Part shown: piece by piece, positions 1 to 10,558 of the stretch
Layout of the letters: every line of letters starts with the position of its first letter
How positions within the stretch are numbered: the first letter of the stretch is position 1
Assembly: GCA_021234155.1 (NCBI GenBank)
Contig: JAJEKV010000006.1
Location: 5,987,727 to 6,051,726 of the forward strand
Length of the DNA: 64,000 bases
Direction of reading: 5' to 3'
Source: Isoetes taiwanensis
Taxonomy: Eukaryota > Streptophyta > Lycopodiopsida > Isoetales > Isoetaceae
Made by a program: the position numbers and the translations under genes
The notes under the pieces: model-generated
Seen by the model: the letters and a program-made list of their open reading frames with translations, nothing else
Told to the model about the DNA's origin: nothing
The model's database searches: none

Positions 1-1358
1 AGACATATTGTACATTTGCTGAATTCCATTGTGAAGGAAGAAGATAATGTCTAAATTTATTCAAGGCCCACTTCAATGCCAACCCAAGATGCTCCACATG
101 AGTCCATTTCTGCTCTTGTGGAGTTAACAACCTGCTAGCATAGTAATTCACATCATAATGCTTTTGCTGATTTTTCTGACATAGTGTGACAGCCAAAGCT
201 TGCTCCCAAACTGTAAAGAATAAATGAAATGGCTCACTCATTCTTGGAGGAATCAGCAAAGTTCTCTCTTTCAATTGTCCAAGGCACCATTCAAATGCTT
301 CTTGAGCGTCCTCCTTCCATCTAAAATTCTGCCCTGGCTTCATACAATCCACAAGTGGCTGGGTTATTTTAGCAAAATTGTGCAAATACCTCCTACTAAA
401 ACTGAGTTGGCCATATAAGCTTCTCACTTGTGATACATTTATAGGTGGTTTGACCTTCTCCAAGGCTGCAATCTTACCATGATCCACTTGTAATCCCTTT
501 TCTGAAATATAATTGCCCAATAGTTTTCCTCCTCTAGTGAAGAAAATACACTTAGCAGGATTCAAACTTATGCCATACAATCGGCATCTTTCAAGAACTT
601 TTCTGAGGTGATCTAAGTGATCCCTTCTTGGATTCGAAAACACTGTTAGGTCATCTACAAAGACTCTCAAACAGTCCAAAATGTCATGAAAAGCATATGT
701 CATAGCTCGCTGAAATGTGGCTGGAGCATTTGTAAGGCCAAAAGGTAATACCTTATAAGCATAAATGCCAAAAGGTGTTCGAAAAGCTGTCATTGCTTGA
801 TGTGATGGATAGATTTGGATCTGATTATATCCTGAGTAACCATCCAAGAACGAATAGGCCTGATTTCCTGCAACAATATCCAACAAAGTGTCTATGAATG
901 GTGTAGGAAAATGATCTCTTTTGGTAGCTTTGTTGAGATCCCTGTAATCAATGCATACTCGGATTGAGTTATTTGGCTTTCTCACTGGTACAATAGAACT
1001 GATCCAATCTGAATTTGGCACTGATACAATAAATCCCGCCTCCAAAAGCTTCATGACCTCAACCTTTACTTGCTCCTCTATTGCTGGACTCATTCTCCTT
1101 TGAGCTTGTTGGACTGGTTTTGATCCTTGTTTCAAATCAATGGTATGAACCACAACCTCTGGTGGAATGCCTTTTAATTCTTTGGTAATTTCTTGCCAAA
1201 ACATCCCTGCATTCTCTTAACAAAGATATCAAATCACGTTCCTCCTCTTGAGTAAGATCCCCTCCAATAGTAACCAATTCTTCTTGATTTCCTTGAGAAA
1301 TATTAATGCTCTTGACTGAATGTGGTGACTGTAATGAATGTGGTGAGTGTGGTGACAA
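1..1358 (-). pseudogene. gypsy pol: reverse transcriptase and RNase H, partial
   Basis: Reverse translation from about 1186 to position 1 is one open frame. It contains classic Ty3/gypsy RT blocks in order: the CIDYRDLNKAT block near 960-925, FLDGYSGYNQI near 850, the PFGL block near 745, and the catalytic FVDD at 652-663, followed by the thumb and an RT-linked RNase H with YYASRLLTP near 160. The frame is still open at the window edge, so about 390 residues are visible. The preceding stretch (1358-1187) encodes the pol linker, with SPH repeats and a DVLARNY segment. It is one base out of frame with the RT, and the shift falls near 1180-1195. The family would copy element RNA into DNA in cytoplasmic particles. 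The frameshift makes this copy defective. Confidence 0.9.
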
Positions 1359-1449
1359 TGATGAATGTGGTGAATGTGGTGACTGTGGTGAATGTAGTGA
1401 CAGTGATGAATGTGGTGAATGTGATGACAGTGATGAATGTGGTGACTGT
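1317..1449. repeat. 9-bp coding minisatellite, left half
   Basis: Imperfect tandem 9-mers of the type GAATGTGGT/GACTGTGGT. On the minus strand they encode Ser-Pro-His-type and His-His-Ile-type repeats in different frames. The array stops abruptly at the CACTA-like insertion and resumes at 9194. Confidence 0.9.
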
Positions 1450-1473
1450 CACAAGGCATCCTAAAATTTAACT
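1450..1473 (+). repeat. CACTA-like terminal inverted repeat, left
   Basis: It starts CACAAGGCATCCTAAAATTT and pairs with the reverse complement of 9170-9193, allowing a few mismatches and one gap. The adjacent TGT at 1447-1449 is the target duplication. Confidence 0.85.
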
Positions 1474-1479
1474 GCCATA

Positions 1480-2060
1480 ATTAATCACTAAGGAACCACT
1501 ATACATGTGGTTACTTATGCAAAAAATAATAATCTTAATAGAAACCATACATTATAGTGGTTTTTATAAGTAGGATGTGGTTTTTCATGCTGGTTTTTGT
1601 TGCAACATGGTTTATTTAAATTGATAATGGTTTCTAGCATGGTTTTCTTATTAGTTTATTGATACAACATGGGTTATTACATTGGTAATGGTTTATGGTA
1701 TGGTTTTTCAATGCTAGATGATGATTTTCCACATTGGTTTTCTTTTGTAGTATGGTTTACTAAAATTAACGTAGTTTGCAAGGTGGTTTTCACTGCCAAT
1801 TTAAATACCTAGTGGTTATTCATGTTGGTTTTCGATTGTCGAAATTGTCTATTAAAAGTCGACCACATTGGTTTTCTTTTGTAGTATGGTTTATTAAAAT
1901 TAATGTAGTTTACAAGGTGGTATTTACTGCCAATATAAATATCTAGTGGTTATTCATGCTGGTTTTCTATTGCAGAATTGTCTACTAAAAACTGATTATG
2001 GTTCGTAGCATGGATTTCCGTACCAATTTAATTTGCATGGTGGTTATTTATAATTCTCAA
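1480..2060 (+). repeat. left subterminal repeat region
   Basis: Dense copies of ATGGTTT, TGGTTTT and GTGGTTATT in AT-rich sequence. The reverse complements dominate the opposite end at 8780-9165. In En/Spm, clustered subterminal motifs bind the transposase, so these are candidate binding sites here. Confidence 0.75.
1729..1993 (+). repeat. tandem duplication of ~133 bp inside the left end
   Basis: 1729-1862 and 1863-1993 are adjacent copies starting CCACATTGGTTTTC and differing at scattered positions. The duplication increases the number of subterminal motifs. Confidence 0.9.
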
Positions 2061-2948
2061 CGAAAAGGGTGATTATTCATAGTGCTTATTCATAAACTTC
2101 AATAGATATTATGCATTCCATGATGTAGATTAAATTATTACTTAGATATATGCTACACAATTTTATATTTTAAGGAATTATTAGTATACCTTCTACAAGC
2201 ATTCAAGACAAGCCCGCTATAATTGATCAGTGTTGTCTTAGTTTAATACATTTGACAATCATAATCTTAATAGTAGATCATGAAGTTTACTATAAGTTCC
2301 AAATACTTGAGACATTTTTTGTGCCCAATGATTCTAAAACAATATATTTGGAGATTGTCCCCTTTAATGTATGTGTAAGATGAAAAGGTCATGTTAATCC
2401 ATGAGAACATTGGGTAATATTAAAACAATGTCTTCAATAGATTTCTTCATTCAAGGAACTACGATTGCATGGTTTACTAGACAGTCAAATAGATATTAGC
2501 CCTGGAGTACCCATGACATGATACTACATATGCATGTTAATGATATGCAAAGAATGATTATGAGGGAACCCTGGTGCTAAGATGGAGCATAAGGCCTTCT
2601 ACATTTAGCAACCAAAATGAGCACATGTCAATGATTTAATTTACATGATGCATCGTCAATAACAAATGAAAGCAACAAATAACTTCAAGGAAGCTCTTAA
2701 CACGTCCAATGAACCTCCTCGTGTGTTTTTGATAAGGCAATGGTATGGTAGTTAATCATTGACCGAAATGAACCTTGGCATCAATTCCTAACAAGTGTGA
2801 ACATACTTACAAGATGTAACTTTTGGGTGTCAAATATATCCCTTAATGGACTCCTAAAGTAGAACTCAATGAGGGCAAGTGCCAGAACATTAAAGTGATA
2901 GTCTTTGTTGTCGTCCTCTTTTTTATTGCAACATATGTTTGCACTTGT
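2060..2948. other. CACTA interior, no gene seen
   Basis: AT-rich sequence without a supported reading frame or RNA gene on either strand. Confidence 0.6.
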
Positions 2949-3909
2949 CTAGAAAATAGATACAGCTTTAAAACTTTGCCCAAGAAAGATAGATAGATAG
3001 TTGTTTTAATGTCATGCCACTAGGCAGCATCCAACTGGACACGTGACCGCACACCACACTACTGCATCTGTGGGATTTGACGCCCAATAGTTCAAAGTGC
3101 AATTTTGGGCGGTCTCGTAGTGTGTTACCACTAGACTAAAAGAGCAAAGTAAGAGAAAAGTTTAAGCATTGAACCATAGCTTTCATGTTATTAGGTCATT
3201 TTAGTTAGTTTGAAACTGTGGCATATGGATCAAAATGCACCCTAGGGATTTAGAGTGACAATCCAATCCACCAATTCAGGCACGACTATATATGGCCTCA
3301 TAATATTGACTCCCATTGCTTCTAGAAATAGTATGTTATCTGTTAATTGGAAAATCTCTTACCATTAAAAGACACCATTTGTTCGACATTTTTACCATTT
3401 GGGTCCAAGGATCAGGTTATGCCCAAACTTTGCCAGAACAATTTTGTAATTGACATGCATGTTTGTTCTTGGCGTAATATAATATTTCAATGGTATGGTT
3501 GCTCTACAATATTTATGGAAAATTATCTAGAAAATGGTTTATAGCTTCAAGAGTTTGCCTAAGAAAGAAAACATTTGGGCATTGAATTGTAGGCTTCATG
3601 TTATTAGCCATTTTAGTTAGTTTGGGCTTCGCAAATGTGGCTTATGGATCAAGGGATTTAGAGTGACAATCCAATTCACCACTTCGAGCAGGACGAGATT
3701 ATACAACCTCACTGTGTTGCTTTAGGGACCATACGTTATATGTTGAAACATCTCCTACCCTTAAAAATACCATTTGTTGAAAATTTATACCATTTGGGCC
3801 CGGTGCGAGAATCATGTTACGCCCAAATTTTGCCACACCAATTTTATAAATACTTGACATGCATGTCTATTCTTGGCATAATATAAGAGTTCAATGGTAT
3901 GGCCGCCAT
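2949..3909. repeat. direct duplication, ~370-bp unit
   Basis: Copy 1 (2949-3526) and copy 2 (3527-about 3909) align along their length, starting at CTAGAAAAT and running through a shared block that includes CATTTTAGTTAGTTTG and GACAATCCAAT. Copy 1 is longer because it contains the SINE at 2988-3151. By eye the copies are roughly three-quarters identical, so the duplication is not recent. Confidence 0.85.
2988..3151 (-). mobile_element. tRNA-derived SINE
   Basis: On the minus strand a strong Pol III A box (TAGTCTAGTGGTAA, within 3122-3138) is followed about 50 nt later by a B-box-like motif (GCGTCAAATCC, within 3072-3084). The 3' end is an ATCT microsatellite tail at 2988-3000. The second copy of the surrounding duplication lacks this stretch and so serves as an empty site. 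Short TTTCTT/TTTCTC matches flank it and could be the target duplication. It carries no coding capacity and would depend on a LINE for movement. Confidence 0.78.
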
Positions 3910-3929
3910 GGAATATTTTATAGTCTCAT

Positions 3930-4400
3930 GACTCCTAATTTGCTCCTCAAGGCTCGGTTAAATGCTTTTGTAAAATCGACGAAGCAACAAAATAATGCAT
4001 TACCAACTCCTTTAGATCCTTCCATGACTATGATTAAAGTGACTAGATGATCCATGGTTAGTTGATCATGATGAAAACCAATATGTCCCCTGGCTCTGAC
4101 ATTTTGCCTTATGTCCACTTCCCAATCTCTTTTCCAAGACTGCCTCAAACAATTTGATCAACACACTGTTCATCGCCATGATGGTTCTATAATTTTTCAC
4201 ACAATCTTTATCCCCAACTTTATAGATGGGAATAATCCTATTTAGGGACCACTGTTCAGGGAAAAACATGCTGCAACATACCATCAAAGAGTTCTATTAT
4301 CCTCAACAATTATATCCCGACCCCATTTGAGAAGCTCGATTGCCATATCTAGAGAATATCGGACTTTTGCACTTGACATATGGTTAAGGGGCAATTTGAT
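3930..4400 (-). pseudogene. degraded LINE reverse transcriptase fragment
   Basis: Two overlapping minus-strand frames encode successive non-LTR RT motifs. The upstream frame has an IIPIYKVGD...NYRTI block and a KLFEAVLEKRL segment. The downstream frame has a GFHHDQLTMDHL-type block and CFVDFTKAFNR, the region before the first catalytic Asp of LINE RTs. Frames change between motifs and neither the EN domain nor the catalytic box is visible. It is a fossil fragment carried within the CACTA-like element. The plus strand here has no support. Confidence 0.75.
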
Positions 4401-5320
4401 GTCTTCAACAATTCAAACATCCTCCATTGTTCCCTCACACGCTGCAAATTAGGCACATGATAAATTCTTTGGCAGAATCTCAAAAATTCTTTCTCGAAAA
4501 ACACCAAATGCACTTCTAGCTTTCCTTGGTGCCTCTCCTTAGATGCTGCATCCTGTGACTAGTGTAAGCTAAAATGATTTTATAGTATGATGTTATAATA
4601 GTCTAGATGTCATGTAAGCTTTGGAGAGAGAATTTGTGCTATTGGGCACTTATCTAATATATGTTATTATGGCGCACCAACATCGTTAGACTAGGTATTG
4701 CCTTGGTGTTACTACTTTTGGATTCTCTTCTAGGTAATGGGGAGTGAAGTCAATTTGTAAGGCAATATAATTGCTTTAATTTTAAAATAAGGCAATGACA
4801 ACATTAATGGTTGAAAACCATCAAATAAAAGGTGAGTAGCCCACCTCGAATATCTGGGGATTCTTATCGATTATAAGTTGCAAGTGTGCATCGCATCTAG
4901 AGGTCTTGAAGTAGACATGGGGCTGCTGGATCTGCTTCTGGTCTATCTGATCACTTGGACAGTCCGACGTGACTTTGCCATGTCAACAAGGAAAAATAGA
5001 AGAGATGATGGTTTGTTGAAGGTAGAAGATGAGAAAGTTGAACGGAAGGAAGAAGACAAAAGCAACCAACATATCCATGTTGGACAACGAGCCCTAACCA
5101 GGGTTCAAATCAAATTTAGAATCCTTCTTAACTAGTAAAAATGCATGCTTATATTTAAGACTACCAGAAATATTTAATATTTTTGTTGTAGTGTAGTTAC
5201 CCGGAAAACCCTAGAAATTTTGATGGAAATGGCTCGAAAAGATGCCGACAATCTTTTCGGTAATTGATTTTTTTTTTTCTTTTTAAGATTGCCGTATATT
5301 TCAAGAACGACCCCCTCCCC
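4400..5320. other. CACTA interior, no gene recognised
   Basis: No frame with recognisable motifs. A short plus-strand frame near 4878-5135 is rich in Lys and Glu and looks incidental. Confidence 0.5.
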
Positions 5321-5324
5321 CCTC

Positions 5325-5425
5325 CCCCGCGGGCGCCCCATTTCGAACCGGGGCCCCTAACCCTTTGCTCCAACGAAGTTGCAGTGGTAACAATTTTGTT
5401 CATGCAAAGCATAAGTGGCAACAAT
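5325..5425 (-). mobile_element. possible tRNA-derived SINE remnant
   Basis: On the minus strand a B-box-like GGTTCGAAA (near 5342-5350) lies about 30-40 nt downstream of an A-box-like stretch ending in CGTTGGAGC. A G-rich run follows. This is suggestive of a tRNA-like Pol III promoter, but no tail or target duplication was found. Confidence 0.35.
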
Positions 5426-5699
5426 TCCACTTTTGCAAGGTCGGATTCAAAACCCGTTCAGGCTATGTTGAAAAAGATAAGACTTAGAAGCAATAGAAAG
5501 CATGAAAATATTAGAAATAACTTTGTAGATTGATTTCCCCAATGGTTGATTTGCCAAGGTCGAATTTGTTGTAGTCGATTTGTTACCAAGGTCGGCATTG
5601 CTTTGAATGCAAGCACAAAACAGGAAGGTATTTTCACAACAAATGAGATATAAGAATGGCTTCAGCATGAGGAGCATAATGACAGCGTAATTTAGCTCT

Positions 5700-8600
5700 T
5701 AAAAATAGGGGAATGTGATTTAAAAAAGAAAAACATCAGATAAAGCAAGAATTAGAAAGACAAAATAAAAAGCTTTAGAATCTAGCTGCTTACTGGTTGC
5801 TGGATCGACTTCTATACTAGCTTAAGGACATAAGTGGACTAAAGGAAGAAAACGAAAAGAGATGTGCTTGTTGATGCAAGGCAATTAAAAGATATCTTTA
5901 CCTTTCGAACTTAGAACAAATATTTCTAAGATCTTTTCCAATAGCAAAACGGCATTCAAACTCTAGCTTCCTTTCACATTCGCCTAGGGGTTTAATTGTT
6001 CGTACATGTTAACTATAACACATGACATTTAAGTTACTAATTAACGAGGGGTTTAGTCGGAAGACTTCTGGTTTTGAACCTTGTTCTGAACTGGCACCAA
6101 GTCAACTGTACTATTTTATGGTGGGGGGCATTTTGGCAATTATATAAAATGCAGGAGTATTTTAGCAATTATAGGTAAATACGAGGGCATTTTGCTAAAA
6201 TACGGAGGAGACTAGATGTAACGATCGATTAAATCAGGCATCCAACTCAGAGATGTCTTTCTATTCTATTTTATTTCTCCCACCTTAAGTTATTTGGTTT
6301 TGATGGCATTTGAGACAGTTAAGGGGTGCAATGAATCCTCAAAAAGTAAGGCTGTTTTACAGGCGACTGGCTTACATGGATGGTCTGGTTCGTGATGGGA
6401 ATTATTTTTCTGAGGATGCTAACTTATGAGAACACGATGCCCATTTCTCCCGCTCCTTTTTTTGTTTCGCCCTCTGCACTGCAGAGGCTCCGACGCCATA
6501 GCCATGGCGCCCATGGCTTTTCTGGCCTTGATCAGGACGTATCCGTCTGCGCAACCAGCCCTGCATGGCAAAGATTCACTAGATAAACTGCTCCGACTGG
6601 CCATTCCGGCCCTTTCCAAGAAACAACGGTCGAGTTGCAAATTCTTGGCGATTCATGGCAGCTTTTCGACATCTTAAGGTTTTTCTGTTAGGGCCCTTTT
6701 ATGATCTTTTTTACTGATGATTTTTAATAGATTCACAGGATGCAGGAGTCGTTGGAAATCTACAGCTATGAGGAATGGCTCTTTAAGCTAGCTAAGGCAT
6801 ATAAAGTCTTCTGAAGCACAAACGCTTTCCGGCTTAGCTCCATTTTTTACACAGGTAAATGAAGGTTTTCCATTTTTTACACAGGTGATGGAGGTTTTCC
6901 TGTGGCAAATCTTAGCAGAGTCTGACATTTACTTCCTTCATCCCAAGGTAGACGTTCTGTTTATTTTGCGAGATTTGTTGAAGTGAACCCAGCCATGCTC
7001 CATCGAACTGTATTCTAGGCGACCCATAGCAAATTTATATGGAATCTCCAGGACTTGCCAGATAAGTTTATCTGCATATGATGTTTGGATGTCTTTCCGA
7101 TGCTTTGTAGTATTCTAAGCTGTTCTAGCTTTGTGGGCAGCCATTTTGTGTTTTTTTAGCCGATATCGCTTGCCGGATTTGTTATTATTGTAATTTAGGG
7201 CTTGTTCATAATTTTCACACTTGTTTTCCTATTCTTGCTCATTTTTCTAGCTGTGTTTCCCTGTGATTGTGCTGCAAATCGTGTTCTTGGCCTACTGGGC
7301 TGCGAGTCCTATTGTGCTATTGTTTTTGCCTATTTTGTCTGCCTGCAGTGGTGATGCAAATTACCTGTTTGGTGGATCTTTTGTCTCTTTTCCCTTTGGT
7401 TATGCTTATTTTTTCATAGAAGAGGGTTTAGTGTGAGATCGGCCTTCGAGTATCTCCATATGGTTGGCTTTGATTTGTTGACTAGTGTTGCAACCTTTCG
7501 ACAGAACTGCTCCTTCGTCTAGTTTTTGTGCAGGGCCTACCTTAATGACCAATTAATCTGCAGTGTTCCCGGCCAGCGTCTTTGGTCGATGGAGTTTGAC
7601 AAGCCTTCTACAAATTCCATGGCCAGCATCTCTTTGATCATCGATTTTCAGGAAGGTTGCAGCCTTAAGTCGTAAGTCTGCATATTTTTCTTTCCATTTG
7701 ATCGTTGTTTTATTTTAAACATTTTAGTTTGGTCTTGGCAAGCTAAGCACAGCCACACAACTTTTTACCTGCTTAATCTGTTGTGCTTGCGCTTCAACTG
7801 TATTTAGTACCTCATCCGTATTTTGCCCTCGCTGTATTTCTAGTAAAGGATTTTGCTGCCCCAACTGTTCATTCATGCATGTATATCCAGCATCTATCTG
7901 TCATATCCATCTTAGCTGTTTTTGCTGTTTTCTTTTGTAAGCACTAATGGCTGCACAGGGATCCAGCCTTGTTTTGTCAATTTGTTTTTCCTGAAGCATT
8001 TCTTGAGCACCTACAGACCTACGGATATAGGATCTATGGGTTTTAGGAGTTGAGAGTATAGACTTGAGTTGCATTAGATAAAGTACTTCCCTTATTACAG
8101 ACTATAGTAAGCATGTGGAGATGATTGCCAACATCTTGTTTCTTTTGGCCTTTTTCGTTTATGATGTTCAGTATCTTTTCTTGAAGCTATCTCTTGAGCA
8201 CAGTTTAGAAGCCTACAGATTTAGAGGTCCAGAGTACAAGCTTGATTTGCATTGTACTTAGAGCACTTTCACTGCTACTTCAAGCTACTTCATTTTATGG
8301 TGATATATAGCATTTTAGCAAGAGGGATTGCAGAGTTGGCATGAATGCAGGCCATTGTGGCTTTCTTTTCTTGTTGTCCTAAAATAGTTGCCAGGCTTTT
8401 TCAATAACACTGATATGTATGTTAGATTGGAGTTTTGATCGTGGTACTGGAGGCCTTAGCTCAAAATTTGGAGCATTTAAAGGCAGCTGCTGCATATTTC
8501 TGGAAATAAATTTTTCATTCTTTAAGAGTCTTGGAAATAGTGGGGTTCAAATCCCCTTTATCCCTAATTTGCAATTAGTCTACTAAACTTGGGATGCTTC
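5700..8600. other. gene-like, T-rich interior of the CACTA-like element
   Basis: From about 6240 to 8060 the base composition changes to pyrimidine-rich sequence that resembles plant introns between short GC-richer blocks (for example 6425-6675). A plus-strand frame at 6426-6677 and an overlapping minus-strand frame are open there. I recognise neither. This could be captured host gene sequence, as Pack-type transposons carry, or remains of a transposase gene. Confidence 0.3.
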
Positions 8601-9169
8601 AAACTACATAACATTATATATTGATTATCATCATTGGTTAATCATTATTAGTTTTGGTTATCATTATTGATTAATAAGATATTAATTCATTATTGGTTAA
8701 TAAATCACGTTACGGTTATCATTATATTGGGTTACTAGTTATCATTATTACTTTATTATTGGTTTATAAATAACAAATACACCTAGGATTGATAGTAATT
8801 TCTATCTAACACATTGCAAACCATGTGCATTTACCATGACATTTAGTCATGTCAATTTACCACAATAATGAACCACATTATAGAATCACATGAAAGAACA
8901 CCATATTAAACCACATCCACAACCTTCATGTTATACCATATGGACAAACCATGCCCTTAAAACTGTATAATATACCACATTCATTTACCAACATGTAATA
9001 CCACTTTGACAAACTCTACAAAGAAGCCCGTCCATCTAACCATCCTAACAAACCTCACAAGAGAACCCATTAGTTTAGCCATATATGGTTTTTAATGATA
9101 TCAACCCACAAACATGCATTGATTTTGTAGAATGGTTTTATAGTCATAACCATGGGAAAAACCATGTAG
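8600..9169 (-). repeat. right subterminal repeat region
   Basis: Repeated GGTTATCATTATT-type units (8640-8770) are followed by many AACCAT, ACCACA and ACCATA motifs, the inverse of the left end. Confidence 0.72.
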
Positions 9170-9193
9170 AGTTTTAATTTTGGGTGCCTTGTG
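9170..9193 (-). repeat. CACTA-like terminal inverted repeat, right
   Basis: It ends TGCCTTGTG, complementary to the left CACAAGGCA. The following TGT at 9194-9196 is the second copy of the target duplication. Confidence 0.85.
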
Positions 9194-9282
9194 TGTGGTG
9201 AATGTGGTGACGGTAGTGAATGTGGTGCAGGTGATAACTGTGGTGAATGTGATGACTGTGGTGACTGTGATGAACATGGACT
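9194..9282. repeat. 9-bp coding minisatellite, right half
   Basis: Continuation of the array at 1317-1449. On the minus strand it encodes SPH/SPQ-rich residues between the RNase H and RT of the gypsy element. Confidence 0.88.
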
Positions 9283-10542
9283 GATATGATTTACCTCATC
9301 CTCCAGAATGTGCGCATGCCACCAAGCTGCTTGCACCATTGCCGATTGTGCTAAAGCATCCGCCACACTGTTTTGTTCTCTTGGAACATGTACCATAATG
9401 CACTGCTGAAAACAGGACTTCAAATCCATGGCTTGTTGATGTAAGCTTCTCAAATTAGCACTTAAAACCTGAAATTGATCCATAAGTTGTTGACACACCC
9501 ACAAAGAGTCTCCAAAAATAGTCAAACAACCAACATGCTTCTTCTTTGCCAAAGTCATCCCTTGAATAAGTGCATGTTATTCAGCCTCATTATTACTACT
9601 TGCAGTGCATGGCATACTCAATGTAACAATCTTCTTCTTATGCCCATATATCAGAAATACTCCTACACCTCCATAATTCTTGAGTTTAGAGAATGCACCA
9701 TCAAAATACATTTGTCCTTCCATAGTGGGCTGATTTCTGTTTACCCCATCCATGCTTGATGTCAAAATCAATATCTCTACTTGATCTTGATCAATACCTT
9801 GCTGAAATAAAGTCTCCCCAATGGGTCTTTGAATGGACTCCTCCTGCATGTTTACAAGAGTCTCTTGTAACTCATCTTCACCAATACTTTCAAGTCTTTG
9901 GATATACTTATCTGCAACTTGCTGCTGTAAATGACATATTTCTGAAATTTGGGTACCTTTTAACCACTTGTACAAAGTCCTATCTTCCTTGTCACCCACT
10001 TCCAAGACATGAAAACAACTAAGACCTTGCTGCCCTGACACCATAGCATTCTCTTGGCTGATTTCTAACTGCGGGCTGCTCAAAGAAGGATTGCAAAGAA
10101 AGGTACCTTTTGCTGATTTCAGAGGATGATCTATAGTAACCTTGTATTCTCCTTGAAAGATGTTCATTTCGCGCTTCCTCCATGAAGTCTCAGCTTGTAC
10201 GACATCTAACCATGTACGGCGCAGCAACAAAGTATAAGTTTCAGCATGCACACTCTCTGAAAATTTCAAAACCATGAAATCCAAGATTGCTTCCACCTCA
10301 TAGACCTTGCATAAGACATTTCTTATGACTCCCATGGGCTGCACCTTCATTTGATTGAAGGCTTTGAGCATCATAGTTGTCGGTTCCATCATTTTCAATC
10401 CAACTTGAAGCATTATATGGTAAGGCATTACATTCACTCCGCTGCCCGTATCTATGTTGGCGTCTTTGATTAAATATCCATTAATACTCACATCACAAAG
10501 AAATGGTCCTGGATCCTTGGATTGCCGGACTGGTGGCTCCAT
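9283..10542 (-). pseudogene. gypsy pol: aspartic protease and archaeal-type RNase H
   Basis: The frame begins with MEPPVRQSKD. The retropepsin signature DTGSG, preceded by an Ile, lies near 10440. About 200 residues later comes an RNase H domain with the four acidic positions visible: YFDGA, NNEAE, FGDS and SVADALA. A TAA at 9577-9579 stands where the conserved Tyr after NNEAE is expected, so the chain is cut within RNase H, and the frame continues from 9576 to the minisatellite. This domain is of the NNEAEY type, distinct from the RT-linked RNase H seen at the window's left edge. Its location upstream of RT is unusual. Protease and gag frames differ, as is common between gag and pol. Confidence 0.87.
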
Positions 10543-10558
10543 TCTACTCTTATTGGTA

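Larger units (their letters stand above)
1450..9193. mobile_element. CACTA-like DNA transposon, probably non-autonomous (7744 bp)
   Basis: The ends are inverted repeats beginning CACAAGGCA, with about 20 of the first 24 bases matching at the two ends. They are flanked by TGT at 1447-1449 and TGT at 9194-9196. Removing the insert plus one TGT restores the 9-bp minisatellite of the host retrotransposon. Both subterminal regions are crowded with short motifs in inverted orientation (ATGGTTT and GTGGTT on the left, AAACCAT and AACCAC on the right), as known for En/Spm elements. A 3-bp target duplication fits the CACTA superfamily, although the terminal bases are CACAA rather than CACTA. No transposase is recognisable. 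The interior holds a SINE, a LINE fragment and duplicated segments. Confidence 0.82.

Noticed and set aside
1229-1459. His-rich open frame from the minisatellite
   Set aside because: Alternate-frame translation of the 9-bp repeat, partly inside the CACTA-like end. Not a gene.
8456-8560. A-box-like TTAGCTCAAAATTTGG and B-box GGTTCAAATCC, possible tRNA or SINE
   Set aside because: The boxes are about 73 nt apart, the arms do not fold into a cloverleaf and no tail or target duplication is seen. Likely chance.
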